DNA from: Streptomyces tateyamensis
Lineage (GTDB): Bacteria; Actinomycetota; Actinomycetes; Streptomycetales; Streptomycetaceae
Direction: 5' to 3'
DNA length: 64,000 bases
Assembly (NCBI RefSeq): GCF_003205575.1
Contig: NZ_PYBW01000010.1
Location: forward strand, 1-64,000
The notes under the pieces are model-generated. The model had not been told where the DNA came from. It saw nothing but the letters and a program-made list of their open reading frames with translations, and ran no database searches. Below are positions 1-10,520 of this stretch, one piece after another. The position numbers and the translations under genes were made by a program. Numbering within the stretch: the first letter of the stretch is position 1; each line of letters starts with the position of its first letter.

Positions 1-37
1 CATCATCACTGTCAGTCGAGGAGGAATCACCACACAC

Positions 38-76
38 CACGCACCGGGCGGGCGCCGATCCGCCGCCCGGTGCGTG
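38..76 (+). terminator. Strong hairpin at the left edge
   Basis: A perfect 14-bp inverted repeat (arms at 38-51 and 63-76) encloses an 11-nt loop. There is no T-run after it, which is normal for high-GC actinobacteria. It probably ends a transcript from a gene left of the window. Bases 1-37 hold nothing I can assign. Confidence 0.6.
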
Positions 77-107
77 AAGTGTGATACCCGGCTTGCATAC
101 TGACCGC

Positions 108-1370
108 GTGCCGATAGCCGAAGACCCCGAGCCCCGCCCGGCCGAGCAGCCGGACCCGTTCAAGGACCTGGTCCTTGACGAAGAGTTCATCCAGGGCGCC
201 ACCGTGAAGGAGCAGTCCGGCCGTGCCCGGATGCTGGCCGCCAAGTGGAAGCGGCAGCCCCCCGAGCCGGAGGCCGCCTGGCGCCCGCCGACCGAGATCC
301 GCCGCCGCTGGTACCAGCGCAAGGCCCGCCGGGTCGACCCCTGGGGCAACCCGGTCAAGCGCCGCCGCGGTCAGGGCACCGTGCGCACCGTGGCCTTCGT
401 CCTGCTCACCGTCCTGGTGGTGGCCGCGGCCCTGAACGTGAACGGGCTGCACGACTGGTACGAGAGCCACTACGGGAGCGACGGGTCCCCCGCAGCGCAG
501 GCGGCGCCGGCCAGCCCCAGGCCGGTGGTCACCCAGGCCCCGGAGAGCGCCAAGCCGACCGCCGCGCCCTCCACCGAGGCCCCGCAGACCCCCACCGCCG
601 CCCGCCCGTGGGCCGGCTCCCCCGCCGACACCTGGCCCACCGGGGCGGACGCGATCGTGCTGCCCGACGCGAAGGCGACCGGGGTCTTCGGGAAGGACCA
701 GGTCGCCAAGCAGCTCCAGCAGGCCAAGGACTTCCTGGTCGCGGCGAACCTCGACCCGGCCACCCTGGCCGGCGGTACCCCGCAGCAGGCCCTGGACCTG
801 CTGGAACGGCAGAGCCGCAGCGACGTGCAGAACGAGCTCGCGCACCCGAGCCGCGAGCACAACCCGGACGGCCTGTTCAGCCGCTTCAACCCCCGCACCG
901 CCGTCCCGGCCGTCACCGACGTGAAGCTGCAGGGCGAGCTGACCTTCGAGGGCGACGGGAAGAACGGCGTGCTGATCCACGCGGACTACACCTTCGTCTA
1001 CGCGGTCGTCCCGGGCCCGGACCAGTACCGGCCGAGCCCCTCGGGCGCCCCCGGCGCCCAGTCGGTGGCCCTGCTCGGACTCGACCCGAACGCCGTGGTC
1101 ACCCGGGAGATCGTCCGGCGCCAGGTGGACTTCCGCTTCTACGACCCGGCCCACTACGACGTCCAGCGCGGCAAGCTGGCGTTGCAGAGCTGGAAGGTCG
1201 ACAAGGGCAACAACTACTGCGGCGCGGACGACGGCTGGCTCGAGCCGTACTTCGCCACCACGAGCGCCCCCGGCACCGAGACCCCGGACCCCTCGCACAC
1301 CGTGGACCCCTACGACCGCAGCAAGGACCTGCCGGACGACGGCAAGTGCGGCACCGTCTCCCGCACCTGA
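108..1370 (+). CDS. Conserved single-pass membrane protein
   Basis: The product is 420 aa and its family is not recognised. It has an acidic then basic cytoplasmic N-terminus, one transmembrane helix at about residues 92-111, an Ala/Pro/Thr-rich linker, and an extracytoplasmic domain of about 230 residues rich in Asp, Tyr and Trp, ending in a region with two Cys. I chose the GTG at 108 over the upstream in-frame GTG at 81 because a -10-like CATACT lies exactly 6 nt before it, the leaderless arrangement seen repeatedly here. The architecture suggests a cell-surface or envelope role, but no catalytic motif is visible. Confidence 0.75.
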   Translation: MPIAEDPEPRPAEQPDPFKDLVLDEEFIQGATVKEQSGRARMLAAKWKRQPPEPEAAWRPPTEIRRRWYQRKARRVDPWGNPVKRRRGQGTVRTVAFVLLTVLVVAAALNVNGLHDWYESHYGSDGSPAAQAAPASPRPVVTQAPESAKPTAAPSTEAPQTPTAARPWAGSPADTWPTGADAIVLPDAKATGVFGKDQVAKQLQQAKDFLVAANLDPATLAGGTPQQALDLLERQSRSDVQNELAHPSREHNPDGLFSRFNPRTAVPAVTDVKLQGELTFEGDGKNGVLIHADYTFVYAVVPGPDQYRPSPSGAPGAQSVALLGLDPNAVVTREIVRRQVDFRFYDPAHYDVQRGKLALQSWKVDKGNNYCGADDGWLEPYFATTSAPGTETPDPSHTVDPYDRSKDLPDDGKCGTVSRT

Positions 1371-1377
1371 TCCGGCG

Positions 1378-1857
1378 TCACTTCTTCCTCCGCTTCTCCG
1401 GCCGCCCGGCGCGCGCAGCCTTCCGCTGCGCCGCCCGGGCGGTCTCGCGTTCCCAGGCCGCCCGCCGCACCGCCTCGCCCGGGGCCTCGACCAGGCTGCG
1501 GCAGAAGTAGGCGGCCGCCGAGCCGACGCAGCCGATCAGCCAGACCGCGCCCAGCGACCGGTCCTCGGCCATCCAGCCGGAGAGCGAGTCCCGGCCCTCG
1601 GCGAGCTGCTTCCAGGTGCGCACCGCGGCCAGGAAGGAGCAGACCGCGATCGCCAGCACCAGCAGCGCGTCGACGAAGCCGCCGGACTTGGAGAGCCGCA
1701 CCCCGCCGACCGCGAAGCGCAGCACGAAGGCCCCGGCCACCGTGGTGGCCAGGGCCCCGAGCGAGACCGCGACCCGCCGCAGCCAGTAGGCGCCGCCCCT
1801 GGTCACCCAGGTGGTGCCGAAGAAGCGGACGGGTTCGGGCCGGATCTCTTCTGTCAC
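1378..1857 (-). CDS. Small conserved membrane protein
   Basis: The product is 159 aa, with hydrophobic segments at about residues 27-50 and 62-81, a weaker one near 100-118, and a highly basic Arg/Lys/Ala-rich tail of about 30 residues. It looks like an inner-membrane protein with a cytoplasmic basic tail; no enzyme motif is seen. The GTG start is preceded at 6 nt by TACCCT, so the gene probably has its own leaderless promoter just after the end of ilvD. It may also be reached by read-through from ilvD, 13 nt upstream on the same strand. Function unknown. Confidence 0.7.
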   Translation of the reverse strand: MTEEIRPEPVRFFGTTWVTRGGAYWLRRVAVSLGALATTVAGAFVLRFAVGGVRLSKSGGFVDALLVLAIAVCSFLAAVRTWKQLAEGRDSLSGWMAEDRSLGAVWLIGCVGSAAAYFCRSLVEAPGEAVRRAAWERETARAAQRKAARAGRPEKRRKK

Positions 1858-1870
1858 CCGTGCAGGGTAC

Positions 1871-3715
1871 TCAGCCCAGCTTGCTGACGTCCCGCACCGC
1901 GCCCTTGTCGGCCGAGGTGGCCATCGCGGCGTACGCCTTGAGCGCCTGGCTGACCACCCGCTCGCGGTGCGCGGGCCGGTAGCCGTTACTCTCCTCCAGC
2001 CGCAGCCGGCGCTCGTGCAGCTCCTCGAAGGAGACCTCGAGGTTGACCGTCCGGCCGGGGATGTCGATCGAGATCACGTCCCCGTCCTCGACCAGCGCGA
2101 TGGTGCCGCCGGAGGCCGCCTCCGGGGAGACGTGGCCGATCGACAGGCCCGAGGTGCCGCCGGAGAACCGGCCGTCGGTGATCAGCGCGCAGGCCTTGCC
2201 CAGGCCGCGGCCCTTGAGGAAGGAGGTCGGGTAGAGCATCTCCTGCATCCCCGGGCCGCCCTTGGGGCCCTCGTAGCGGATGACCACCACGTCGCCCTCC
2301 TTGACCCGCTTGGCCAGGATCGCGTCCACCGCGTCCTCCTGGGACTCGACCACCACGGCCGGGCCGGAGAAGGTCCAGATCGACTCGTCCACACCGGCCG
2401 TCTTCACGATGCAGCCGTCCTCGGCCAGGTTGCCGTAGAGCACCGCCAGGCCGCCCTCGACCGAGTAGGCGTGCGCGACGCTGCGGATGCAGCCGCCGGC
2501 CCCGTCGGTGTCCAGCGACTCCCAGCGCTCGGACTGCGAGAAGGCCTCGGCCGAGCGGACGCAGCCCGGCGCCGCGTGGAACAGCTCGACCGCCTCGGCG
2601 GACGGCGAGCCGCCGCGGATGTCCCAGCCCTTGAGCCACTCGGCCAGCGAGTCCGCGTGCACCGTGTGCACGTCCTCGTTCAGCAGGCCGCCGCGGTAGA
2701 GCTCGCCGAGGATCGCGGGGACGCCGCCGGCCCGGTGCACGTCCTCCATGTAGTAGTTGCCGTTGGGGGCGACCTTGGACAGGCACGGGACCTTGCGCGA
2801 GATGGCGTCGATGGCCCGCATGTCGAAGTCCAGCTCGGCCTCCTGGGCGGCGGCCAGCAGGTGCAGGATGGTGTTGGTCGAGCCGCCCATCGCGATGTCC
2901 AGCGCCATCGCGTTCTCGAACGCGGCGCGGGTGGCGACGTTGCGCGGCAGCACCGACTCGTCGTCCTGGTCGTAGTACCGCTTGGTGATCTCCACCACGG
3001 TCTGCCCGGCCCGCTCGTAGAGCGCGCGGCGGGCGGTGTGGGTGGCCAGCACCGAGCCGTTGCCCGGCAGCGACAGGCCGATCGCCTCGGTCAGGCAGTT
3101 CATCGAGTTGGCGGTGAACATCCCCGAGCAGGAGCCGCAGGTGGGGCAGGCGTTCTCCTCGATGATCGCGATGTCGGCGTCGGAGACCGACTCGTTCACC
3201 GCGTCCGAGATCGCGTTCACCAGGTCGAGGCGGCGCACCGTGCCGTCCACCAGGGTGGCCTTGCCGGCCTCCATCGGGCCGCCGGAGACGAAGACCACCG
3301 GGATGTTGAGCCGCAGCGCGGCCATCAGCATGCCGGGGGTGATCTTGTCGCAGTTGGAGATGCAGACCAGCGCGTCCGCGCAGTGCGCGTTGACCATGTA
3401 CTCCACGCTGTCGGCGATCAGGTCGCGCGAGGGCAGCGAGTAGAGCATGCCGCCGTGGCCCATCGCGATCCCGTCGTCCACGGCGATGGTGTTGAACTCG
3501 CGCGGGATGCCGCCCGCCTGCTTGATCGCCTCGGAGACGATCCGGCCGACCGGCTGCAGGTGGGTGTGGCCCGGCACGAACTCGGTGAAGGAGTTGGCCA
3601 CCGCGATGATCGGCTTGCCGAAGTCCTCGCGGGCTACGCCGGCGGCCCGAAGGAGCGCGCGGGCGCCTGCCATGTTGCGACCGTGGGTGACCGTACGGGA
3701 CTTCAGCTCGGGCAC
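1871..3715 (-). CDS. ilvD: Dihydroxy-acid dehydratase
   Basis: IlvD removes water from 2,3-dihydroxy-3-methylbutanoate and -pentanoate to give the 2-keto acids that precede valine, isoleucine, leucine and pantothenate. The 614-aa product is full length for the family and begins with the typical [18 protein letters not shown] region. It carries the Cys residues expected of an Fe-S dehydratase (CISNCDKI near residue 120; [10 protein letters not shown] near 190) and the C-terminal GRFSGGTSG motif. The GTG at 3715 is preferred to starts about 10 codons upstream because GGAG/AAGG lies just before it. It supplies the ketoisovalerate needed by the pantothenate genes at 13-14 kb. Confidence 0.96.
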   Translation of the reverse strand: MPELKSRTVTHGRNMAGARALLRAAGVAREDFGKPIIAVANSFTEFVPGHTHLQPVGRIVSEAIKQAGGIPREFNTIAVDDGIAMGHGGMLYSLPSRDLIADSVEYMVNAHCADALVCISNCDKITPGMLMAALRLNIPVVFVSGGPMEAGKATLVDGTVRRLDLVNAISDAVNESVSDADIAIIEENACPTCGSCSGMFTANSMNCLTEAIGLSLPGNGSVLATHTARRALYERAGQTVVEITKRYYDQDDESVLPRNVATRAAFENAMALDIAMGGSTNTILHLLAAAQEAELDFDMRAIDAISRKVPCLSKVAPNGNYYMEDVHRAGGVPAILGELYRGGLLNEDVHTVHADSLAEWLKGWDIRGGSPSAEAVELFHAAPGCVRSAEAFSQSERWESLDTDGAGGCIRSVAHAYSVEGGLAVLYGNLAEDGCIVKTAGVDESIWTFSGPAVVVESQEDAVDAILAKRVKEGDVVVIRYEGPKGGPGMQEMLYPTSFLKGRGLGKACALITDGRFSGGTSGLSIGHVSPEAASGGTIALVEDGDVISIDIPGRTVNLEVSFEELHERRLRLEESNGYRPAHRERVVSQALKAYAAMATSADKGAVRDVSKLG

Positions 3716-3818
3716 TGCCTTCTCCATTCCCTGGGCGGCTGTCAACCGTCGAGCCTACGCCGCCGCCCTGCCCGGCGGACGTACCGTCCGCATCCCGGTC
3801 AGCGGCGATCGCCGCCGG

Positions 3819-4583
3819 TCAGGCCGGGGTGAGGGCCACCGTCAGGTCCACCGTGTAGGGCTCGACCACCCGGCCGTCCGGGAACAGCCCGGTCAGCCAC
3901 TCCCGCTCCTCGGCCAGCACCCGCTCGCGCAGCTCGGGCTCGGCCACCGCGAAGTAGGACTTGGAGCGCAGGTCGGTGATCACGTCCTCGATCCCGATGG
4001 TCCGCTCCCAGCGCAGCTTGGTGTGGGTCACCCGCAGCGGGTGGCGCTCCAGCGGCTCGGTGACCGCGTTCAGCGTGCCGTAGTAGTGGTAGGAGCTGAG
4101 CGCTGCCGCGTGCCGGCGCTCCTGCTCGCCCAGCCAGCCGACCGAGCGGTCCTTGAGGTTCCAGAACAGCACCAGCGCACCGCCCGGGCGCAGCACCCGG
4201 ATCGCCTCCGGCACCGAGCGCTCCGGGTCGGTCCAGTGGAAGGCCTGGGCGTAGGTGACCAGGTCGGCGCTGGCGTCGTGGCAGGGCAGCTCGTCGCCCA
4301 CCCCGCGGACCACCGGGATCTGCGGGCTGACCGCGCGCAGCTGGTCGGCCATCCCCTGGCTCGGCTCCACCGCGATCACCCGGGCGCCGCGCCCGTGCAG
4401 CAGCCGGGTGGCGATGCCGGTGCCGGCCCCCACGTCCAGCACGTCGGCCCCGGCCAGCGGGCGCCCGGCCAGCCGCTCGATCTCCTCGAACAGGGCCGGC
4501 GGGTAGCTGGGGCGGGCCCGGTCGTACTCGGCGGCGACGGCGCCGAAGGAGTTGGCGTGCGCGAGGTGCTGAAGGTCCGTCAT
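3819..4583 (-). CDS. Class I SAM-dependent methyltransferase
   Basis: The 254-aa protein has a Methyltransferase_11-type Rossmann fold. Motif I is VLDVGAGTGIATRLL at about residues 47-61, followed by an acidic residue after strand 2 (VIAVEPSQGM) and a DLVTYAQAFHW motif IV. The substrate cannot be predicted; related proteins methylate small molecules. A GGGAG ribosome-binding site precedes the ATG. It lies 31 nt after the isomerase gene on the same strand, so the two may be co-transcribed. Confidence 0.88.
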   Translation of the reverse strand: MTDLQHLAHANSFGAVAAEYDRARPSYPPALFEEIERLAGRPLAGADVLDVGAGTGIATRLLHGRGARVIAVEPSQGMADQLRAVSPQIPVVRGVGDELPCHDASADLVTYAQAFHWTDPERSVPEAIRVLRPGGALVLFWNLKDRSVGWLGEQERRHAAALSSYHYYGTLNAVTEPLERHPLRVTHTKLRWERTIGIEDVITDLRSKSYFAVAEPELRERVLAEEREWLTGLFPDGRVVEPYTVDLTVALTPA

Positions 4584-4614
4584 GGGCTGACTCCCGAGGC
4601 GTTCGGCTCTGTTG

Positions 4615-5541
4615 TCAGAGTACGCGCGAGCCGGTCGCCAGGTGCAGTCGGGTGAAGGCCAGCGCCTCGGCCAGGTCGGCCTCCCGCTCGGCGGGCGAAC
4701 CGGAGCGGCGGGTGTTGACCTCGAGCACCACGTGGCCGTCGAAACCGGTACGGGCCAGCCGCTCCAGCAGCTCGGCGCAGGGCTGCTTGCCGCGGCCCGG
4801 GATCAGGTGCTCGTCCTTGCCGGAGCCGGAGCCGTCGGCCAGGTGCACGTGGGCCAGCCGCTCGCCCATCCGGTCCACCATCTCGAAGGCGTCCACCCGG
4901 GAGGTGGCCACGTGCGAGAGGTCCACGGTGAAGTGGCGGTAGGCCTCCTCGGTGACGTCCCAGCCGGGCGCGTAGGCGAGCACCTCGCGGTCCCGGTAGC
5001 GCCACGGGTACATGTTCTCCACCGCGAACCGGACCCCGCTCTCGCCCGCCATCCGGTCGATGCCCAGCACGAAGTCGCGCGCGTACGCCCGCTGCCAGCG
5101 GAACGGCGGGTGCACCACCACGGGGTCCGCCCCGAGCTTCTCGGCGGCCGCCCGGGCCCGCTGGAGCTTGGTCCACGGGTCGGTGCTCCACACCCGCTGG
5201 GTGATCAGCAGGCAGGGGGCGTGCACCGCGAGGATCGGCACCCGGTACCGGTCGGAGAGCTCGCGCAGCGCGGACAGGTCCTGGCTGACCGGGTCGTTCC
5301 AGACCATCACCTCGACCCCGTCGTAGCCGAGCTTGGCGGCCAGGTCGAAGGCGACCTCGGTGTTGTCGGGGTAGACCGAGGCGGTGGACAGCGCGATCTT
5401 GGTGTCCGGGATGTGCAGCTCGGGGTGGCGGGGCAGCACCAGCCGGTCGGTGGTCCGCAGCAGCGGGGCGCGCCGCACCCGCCCACTGCGCCCGCCCCGG
5501 CGCCCGGTCCGCCCGCTCTCGTCCTCCGCGTCCACGTCCAT
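4615..5541 (-). CDS. Sugar phosphate isomerase/epimerase, AP-endonuclease-2 fold
   Basis: The 308-aa protein belongs to the xylose-isomerase-like TIM-barrel superfamily. After an Arg/Gly-rich N-terminus of about 50 residues come the barrel strands with likely metal ligands: His in VVHPPFRW, Glu in VENMYPW, Asp/His in VDLSHVATS, His in HVHLADG and Glu in LEVNTR. Substrate unknown. It follows ppx by 29 nt on the same strand. The start is uncertain: a GTG four codons upstream has GGGAG beside it, while the ATG chosen has a TAACCT hexamer just before it. Confidence 0.85.
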   Translation of the reverse strand: MDVDAEDESGRTGRRGGRSGRVRRAPLLRTTDRLVLPRHPELHIPDTKIALSTASVYPDNTEVAFDLAAKLGYDGVEVMVWNDPVSQDLSALRELSDRYRVPILAVHAPCLLITQRVWSTDPWTKLQRARAAAEKLGADPVVVHPPFRWQRAYARDFVLGIDRMAGESGVRFAVENMYPWRYRDREVLAYAPGWDVTEEAYRHFTVDLSHVATSRVDAFEMVDRMGERLAHVHLADGSGSGKDEHLIPGRGKQPCAELLERLARTGFDGHVVLEVNTRRSGSPAEREADLAEALAFTRLHLATGSRVL

Positions 5542-5570
5542 CAGGTTAGGCACACTCCCAAGGTCGGTGC

Positions 5571-6512
5571 TCAGCGCCCGGACTGGCCGTCCATGCCGTC
5601 CAGGCGGCGCAGGATGATGCCCTCGCGCAGGGCCCAGGGGCAGATGTCCAGCTCTTCCAGGCCGAACAGGTCCATGGCGGCGTCGGCCACCAGGGCGCCG
5701 GCCAGCAGCTGTCTGGACCGGCCCTCGGAGACCCCGGGGATCCGGGCCCGCTCGGCCGCCGTCATCGTGGCCAGCCGCGGCACCCAGGCGGCCAGCCCGG
5801 TCCGGGTCAGCTTGCGCGGCACCCGGGGGCCGGCCTCGGTCGGCGCCGCACCGGTCATCCGGGCCAGCTGCTTGAAGGTCTTGGAGGTGGCCACCGCGTG
5901 GTCCGGCGCACCCAGCCGGGCCACCTCGCCGACCACCGTGGCGATCTCGGCCCGGATGTGGCGGCGCAGCACGCGCACCGCCTCCGGGTCCACCGGATCC
6001 TCCGGCAGCCAGCGCGCGGTCAGCCGGCCCGCGCCCAGCGGCAGCGAGAACGCGGCGTCCGGCTGCTCGTCGATGCCGCAGGCGATCTCCAGCGAGCCGC
6101 CGCCGATGTCCAGGTCGAGCAGCCGGCCCGACGACCAGCCGAACCAGCGGCGCACCGCCAGGAAGGTCAGCCGCGCCTCGTCCTGCCCGGAGAGCACCTG
6201 CAGCTCCACCCCGGTCTCGTCCTGCACCCGCTTCAGCACGGCCTCGCCGTTGGCCGCCTCGCGCACCGCCGAGGTGGCGAACGGCAGCAGGTCCACCACG
6301 CCCTTGTCCTCGGCCACCCGCAGCGAGGAGGAGACGTGCTCGACCAGTCGTTGCACCCCGTCGTCGCAGATCGCCCCGTCCGCGTCCAGCAGCTCGGCCA
6401 GCCGCAGCTCGGCCTTGTGCGAATAGGCAGGCACCGGCGCAGCCCCGGGGTGGGCGTCCACCACCAGGAAGTGGACCGTGTTGGAACCTACGTCGAGTAC
6501 ACCGAGTCGCAT
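5571..6512 (-). CDS. ppx: Exopolyphosphatase, Ppx/GppA family
   Basis: This enzyme hydrolyses terminal phosphates from inorganic polyphosphate or the 5'-phosphate of pppGpp; sequence alone does not separate the two. The 313-aa product has the actin-like ATPase motifs of the family: [11 protein letters not shown] at the N-terminus, FATSAVREA near residue 90 and DIGGGSLEI near 145. It is short, lacking the C-terminal HD domain of E. coli Ppx, as is usual for actinobacterial Ppx1-type proteins. The ATG at 6512 is preferred to an upstream ORF extension because the protein begins directly with the phosphate-binding motif and TAGCGT lies 8 nt upstream. Confidence 0.92.
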   Translation of the reverse strand: MRLGVLDVGSNTVHFLVVDAHPGAAPVPAYSHKAELRLAELLDADGAICDDGVQRLVEHVSSSLRVAEDKGVVDLLPFATSAVREAANGEAVLKRVQDETGVELQVLSGQDEARLTFLAVRRWFGWSSGRLLDLDIGGGSLEIACGIDEQPDAAFSLPLGAGRLTARWLPEDPVDPEAVRVLRRHIRAEIATVVGEVARLGAPDHAVATSKTFKQLARMTGAAPTEAGPRVPRKLTRTGLAAWVPRLATMTAAERARIPGVSEGRSRQLLAGALVADAAMDLFGLEELDICPWALREGIILRRLDGMDGQSGR

Positions 6513-6629
6513 GACGTACCACGCTACGCCACCGCACCTGCGGAAATCCGCCGTGTTCGATTGCCGAAGCAACCCGGTTGCCGCCAGCCTTGGTCTGCTG
6601 ACCACCCCTCACCCCTCAGGGAGCTCGAC

Positions 6630-7385
6630 ATGACGATCAGTCACCGCCGGGTCGGCGCCGGCGAGCACAAGGTGATCGTGCTGCACGACTGGTTCGGCAC
6701 CACGGCGGGCTGGGGCCCGTTCCTGGACTACCTGGACCGCTCGGCCTTCGGCTACGCGATGCTCGACTACCGCGGCTACGGCGACCGGGTCGACGTCCCG
6801 GGCGACTTCACCCTGGACGAGATCGCCGCCGACGTGCTGGCGCTGGCCGACGAGCTCGGGTGGGAGCGGTTCTCCCTGGTCGGCCACTCGATGGGGGCCA
6901 AGGCGGCCCAACTGGTGCTCGCCCTGGCCCCGGAGCGGGTGCGCAGGCTGGCCGCGGTCTGCCCGGTGCCGGCCGGCCGCTTCCCGCTGGAGGGCGAGAC
7001 CGGCGAGCTGTTCCACGCCGCGCCGCAGAACCCGCTGGCCCGCCGGGCGATCCTCGACCTGGTCACCGGGCAGCAGGCCGGCGCCGTCTGGCTGGACCGG
7101 ATGGTGGCCCGCTCCACCGCCACCTCCCGGGTCGACGCCTACGCCGCCTACCTGGCCGAGTGGTCCGGCCAGGACTACACCGAGAAGCTGACCGGCCTTC
7201 AGCTGCCGGTCGGCGTCTTCGTCGGCGCGCTGGACCTGGCGCTGACCGCCGACGTGATGCGGGCCACCTTCCTCAAGCTCTTCCCGCAGGCCGAGCTGAT
7301 CGAGCTGCCCGCCACCGGCCACTACCCGATGTACGAGCTGCCGGTCCGTTTCGCCACCGAGCTGGAGCGGTTCCTGGCCGGTTGA
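6630..7385 (+). CDS. Alpha/beta hydrolase
   Basis: The 251-aa protein has the alpha/beta-hydrolase fold. It shows [10 protein letters not shown] as the oxyanion-hole strand, the nucleophile elbow GHSMG near residue 90, an acidic residue in VGALDLALT and the catalytic His in TGHYPM near the C-terminus. Esterase, lipase or lactonase activity is possible; the substrate is unknown. GGGAG sits about 9 nt before the ATG. It is divergent from ppx, 117 nt away. Confidence 0.9.
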   Translation: MTISHRRVGAGEHKVIVLHDWFGTTAGWGPFLDYLDRSAFGYAMLDYRGYGDRVDVPGDFTLDEIAADVLALADELGWERFSLVGHSMGAKAAQLVLALAPERVRRLAAVCPVPAGRFPLEGETGELFHAAPQNPLARRAILDLVTGQQAGAVWLDRMVARSTATSRVDAYAAYLAEWSGQDYTEKLTGLQLPVGVFVGALDLALTADVMRATFLKLFPQAELIELPATGHYPMYELPVRFATELERFLAG

Positions 7386-7401
7386 GGCTTACCCTTGCCG
7401 G

Positions 7402-8262
7402 GTGGCTGCCATCGACCTCCCCTCCCCCACCCGCACCAGGCCCGCACCCGAGGTGGGCCTGGACTTCCCGCGCGCCTGGGTCGAGTTCACCGACCCGGCC
7501 GACCCGGAGCAGGTCTTCCGCTGCGACCTGACCTGGCTCACCTCGCGCTGGGGCTGCATCTTCGGGCAGGGCTGCCACGGCATCCGGCCCGGCCGCGGCG
7601 AGTCGGACGGCTGCTGCACCCTGGGCGCGCACTACTCGGACGAGGACGACGAGCAGCGGGTGACCGAGCACGCCCGCCGCCTGACCCCCGAGACCTGGCA
7701 GCACTTCGCCGAGGGCACCGACAAGAAGGGCCGCCTCAAGATCGACGGCGGCATCACCATGCTGGACGAGGACGGCGACCGCCAGACCCGCCGGGTCGGC
7801 GGGGCCTGCATCTTCCTCAACGGGCCCGGCTTCCCCGGCGGCCAGGGCTGCGCGCTGCACACGCTGGCACTGAAGGAGGGCCGCGAGCCGCTGGAGACCA
7901 AGCCGGACGTCTGCTGGCAGCTGCCGATCCGCCGCACCTACGACTGGGTCGACCGCCCGGACGACACCCGCTACCTGCAGGTCTCGATCGGCGAGTACGA
8001 CCGGCGCGGCTGGGGCCCGGGCGGCCACGACCTGCACTGGTGGTGCACCAGCAGCCCGGAGGCGCACCGGGCGGTGGACCCGGTGTACGTCACCTACCGG
8101 CCGGAGCTGACCGAGCTGATGGGCGCCGAGGCGTACGCGGTGCTGGCCGAGCTGTGCGAGCAGCGGGTCGCGGCCAAGGGCGACCGCAAGCTGGCGCCCC
8201 ACCCGGCGGATGCCGGAAACCGAAAGGCCGACCCGAAGCGGAAGAAGCCCGCCCAGGCCTGA
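7402..8262 (+). CDS. Conserved Cys-rich protein, possible metal binding
   Basis: The 286-aa actinobacterial protein has clustered cysteines: one in RCDLTW, then GCIFGQGC and DGCCTLG near residues 50-75, and a second group (ACIFLN, GCALH, VCWQ) near 135-170. The spacing recalls YkgJ-type zinc/iron-chelating domains, but I cannot confirm the family. The C-terminus is Lys-rich. The GTG start has TACCCT exactly 6 nt upstream, so it is probably leaderless. It begins 17 nt after the hydrolase gene. Function unknown. Confidence 0.75.
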   Translation: MAAIDLPSPTRTRPAPEVGLDFPRAWVEFTDPADPEQVFRCDLTWLTSRWGCIFGQGCHGIRPGRGESDGCCTLGAHYSDEDDEQRVTEHARRLTPETWQHFAEGTDKKGRLKIDGGITMLDEDGDRQTRRVGGACIFLNGPGFPGGQGCALHTLALKEGREPLETKPDVCWQLPIRRTYDWVDRPDDTRYLQVSIGEYDRRGWGPGGHDLHWWCTSSPEAHRAVDPVYVTYRPELTELMGAEAYAVLAELCEQRVAAKGDRKLAPHPADAGNRKADPKRKKPAQA

Positions 8263-8269
8263 GTGCCTG

Positions 8270-9442
8270 CTACTTGTCGATGTCCCCGACCACGAAGAAC
8301 ATCGACCCCAGGATCGCCACCATGTCGGCCACCAGGGTGCCGGGCAGCAGCTCGGTCAGCGCCTGGATGTTGTTGAAGGACGCCGAGCGCAGCTTGAGCC
8401 GCCACGGCGTCTTCTCCCCGCGCGAGACCAGGTAGTAGCCGTTGACCCCGAGCGGGTTCTCGGTCCAGGCGTAGGTCTCGCCCTCGGGGGCCTTGAGCAC
8501 CTTGGGCAGCCGCAGGTTGACCGGGCCGGGCGCCAGCCCGGCCAGCCGGTCCAGGCAGGCCTCGGCCAGGTCCAGCGAGACCTCGGTCTGCTCCAGCAGG
8601 CACTCGAACCGGGCCAGGCAGTCGCCCTCCTGGCGCACCGGCACCCGCAGCACCCCGCCGAGCTCGCCGTAGGCCAGGTAGGGCTCGTCCCGGCGCAGGT
8701 CGAAGTCGACCCCGCTGGCCCGGGCGATCGGGCCGGTCACCCCGTAGGCCTGCACGTGCTCGGCGGAGAGCACGCCGACGCCGGCGGTGCGGGCCCGGAA
8801 GATCTCGTTGCCGAGCACCAGGTCCTGGTAGACCGGCAGCTGGGCGCGGACCGCGGCCACCGCCTGGCGGACCCGGCCGAGCCAGCCGGCCGGCAGGTCC
8901 TCCTTCAGGCCGCCGACCCGGTTGAACATGTAGTGCATCCGGCCGCCGCTGGCCTCCTCCAGCACGTGCTGGAGCTCCTCGCGGGCGGTGAAGGCGTAGA
9001 AGACCGGGGTGATGCCGCCCAGCTCCAGGGGGTAGGAGCCGATGAACATCAGGTGGTTGAGCACCCGGTTGAGCTCGGCCAGCAGGGTGCGGGTCCACAC
9101 CGCGCGCTCGGGGACCTCCATGCCGAGCATCCGCTCGACGGCCAGCACCACGCCGAGTTCGTTGGCGAAGGCGGAGAGCCAGTCGTGCCGGTTGGCCAGC
9201 ATGATGATCTGCCGGTAGTCCCGGGCCTCGAAGAGCTTCTCGGCGCCGCGGTGCATGTAGCCGATGATCGGCTCGGCGCTGACGATCCGTTCGCCGTCCA
9301 GCACCAGCCGCAGCCGCAGCACGCCGTGGGTGGCCGGGTGCTGCGGCCCGATGTTCAGCACCATGTCGGTGGGGCCGCCGGTGTTCGACAAGGTCTCGGC
9401 ACCCGCGCCGACGCCGACCACGGTCTCCCTCAGAGCGCTCAT
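8270..9442 (-). CDS. Stand-alone NuoD-like (49-kDa) subunit paralogue
   Basis: The 390-aa protein is clearly homologous to complex I NuoD/NDUFS2: [13 protein letters not shown] near the N-terminus, then [30 protein letters not shown] in the middle and [12 protein letters not shown] near the end. No other nuo gene is present. In gapless alignment with bovine NDUFS2 the quinone-site His59 is kept, Tyr108 is Trp (NRHDW in place of DRLDY), and Arg85, the NDUFAF7 methylation site, is kept in MHRG. It overlaps the upstream midA-like gene by 4 bp (ATGA), which implies translational coupling. It could be an alternative module with a respiratory or hydrogenase-like partner elsewhere; a role in canonical complex I is doubtful. 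Confidence 0.9.
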   Translation of the reverse strand: MSALRETVVGVGAGAETLSNTGGPTDMVLNIGPQHPATHGVLRLRLVLDGERIVSAEPIIGYMHRGAEKLFEARDYRQIIMLANRHDWLSAFANELGVVLAVERMLGMEVPERAVWTRTLLAELNRVLNHLMFIGSYPLELGGITPVFYAFTAREELQHVLEEASGGRMHYMFNRVGGLKEDLPAGWLGRVRQAVAAVRAQLPVYQDLVLGNEIFRARTAGVGVLSAEHVQAYGVTGPIARASGVDFDLRRDEPYLAYGELGGVLRVPVRQEGDCLARFECLLEQTEVSLDLAEACLDRLAGLAPGPVNLRLPKVLKAPEGETYAWTENPLGVNGYYLVSRGEKTPWRLKLRSASFNNIQALTELLPGTLVADMVAILGSMFFVVGDIDK

Positions 9443-10428
9443 GCCCCCAGAGTCTGCCATCCCGGCAGCCCCGCGAGGCTGTCCGGTACCGGCATCCGGA
9501 CCGCCTGCACCAGCCAGCCGAAGCCGCCGAGCCCGGCGGCGGCGGTCAGCTCGGCCGCCTCGCCCGCCGCGGCCAGCGCCCGCAGGTAGCCCGCCGGATC
9601 CGCACCGGCCTGCGCGAGCGGCGGGCGCCCGCCGTGCACCCCCAGAGCCCGCAGCGCCTCCCGCTGCGTTGTCCACAGGCTGTGGACGGCCGGCGCCGCC
9701 GCCGAGTCGAGCGCCACGTGCGCCGTCAGGTCGCAGCCGCCGTCCGGCACCGGCGCCACCTCGCGCCCGCCGCGGAAGCCGGTCAGGGTGCCGAACGGCG
9801 GCCGGTCCGGCTTCCGGTGCGCGTAGTCGACCGCCACCGCGAGGCCGCGCTCCAGGGCGCCGACCGCGGCCGCCCAGGCCGCGTCCCGGCTGCTCCCGAG
9901 CTCCACCCGCTCCCCCTCGGGCCACCAGCGCGCCGCCCAGGCGGCGTCGGCCGCGGTCAGCTCGCCACCCAGCCGCTCGTTGCCCAGTGGGTCCACCTCG
10001 ACGTAGCGCAGCACCCCGGCCGCGTCCCGCTCGGCGACGTCCAGCGGCACGTTGTCCAGCCACTCGTTGGCGAACAGCAGCCCCGCCGCGCCCTCGGGCA
10101 CCCGGTCCGTCCACACCACCTCGGGCGCCAGCCCCGGCGGCCGGGCCGCCAACTCCACCCCGTAGGCCCGCAGCCGCCCCGGCAGCATCCCGGCCAGCTG
10201 CCCGACCAGCTCGCCCCGCCCGGCCCCCACGTCGATCAGCGCCAGCTCCTCGGGGTGCCCGAGCGCGGCGTCCACCTCCAGCAGCAGCCGCCCCACCGCG
10301 TCGGCGAACTGCCCAGAGGCGTGCACCGAGGTCCGGAAGTGCCCGGCCGGCCCCTCCACCCGGTGGTAGAAGCCCTGCGGCCCGTACAGCGCCCGCTCCA
10401 TGGCGTCCCGCCAGCGCATCCAGCTCAT
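9439..10428 (-). CDS. MidA/NDUFAF7-family SAM-dependent methyltransferase
   Basis: The 329-aa protein is a COG1565 methyltransferase: [20 protein letters not shown] at the start, motif [17 protein letters not shown] near residue 63, and [13 protein letters not shown] near 120, a hallmark of this family. In mitochondria NDUFAF7 dimethylates an Arg of the NuoD homologue NDUFS2. Here the gene is coupled by a 4-bp overlap to a NuoD paralogue that retains that Arg, so the neighbour is the obvious candidate substrate (inference). TACCGT lies 7 nt before the ATG, so the operon is probably leaderless. Confidence 0.85.
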   Translation of the reverse strand: MSWMRWRDAMERALYGPQGFYHRVEGPAGHFRTSVHASGQFADAVGRLLLEVDAALGHPEELALIDVGAGRGELVGQLAGMLPGRLRAYGVELAARPPGLAPEVVWTDRVPEGAAGLLFANEWLDNVPLDVAERDAAGVLRYVEVDPLGNERLGGELTAADAAWAARWWPEGERVELGSSRDAAWAAAVGALERGLAVAVDYAHRKPDRPPFGTLTGFRGGREVAPVPDGGCDLTAHVALDSAAAPAVHSLWTTQREALRALGVHGGRPPLAQAGADPAGYLRALAAAGEAAELTAAAGLGGFGWLVQAVRMPVPDSLAGLPGWQTLGA

Positions 10429-10520
10429 GGCCGTGACGGTACCGGGGTCCGACCTGGGGACGAGACCGGATCGCCCTCGCGGTGGAGGGGGGCGCTGATC
10501 CGACTGCCTACGCTTGGTAC

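Noticed and set aside
1811..3832. 673-codon frame opposite ilvD and similar long antisense frames elsewhere
   Set aside because: These are shadows of real genes: their products are repetitive Arg/Gly/Ala/His-rich and match no family, while the opposite strand encodes clear proteins.
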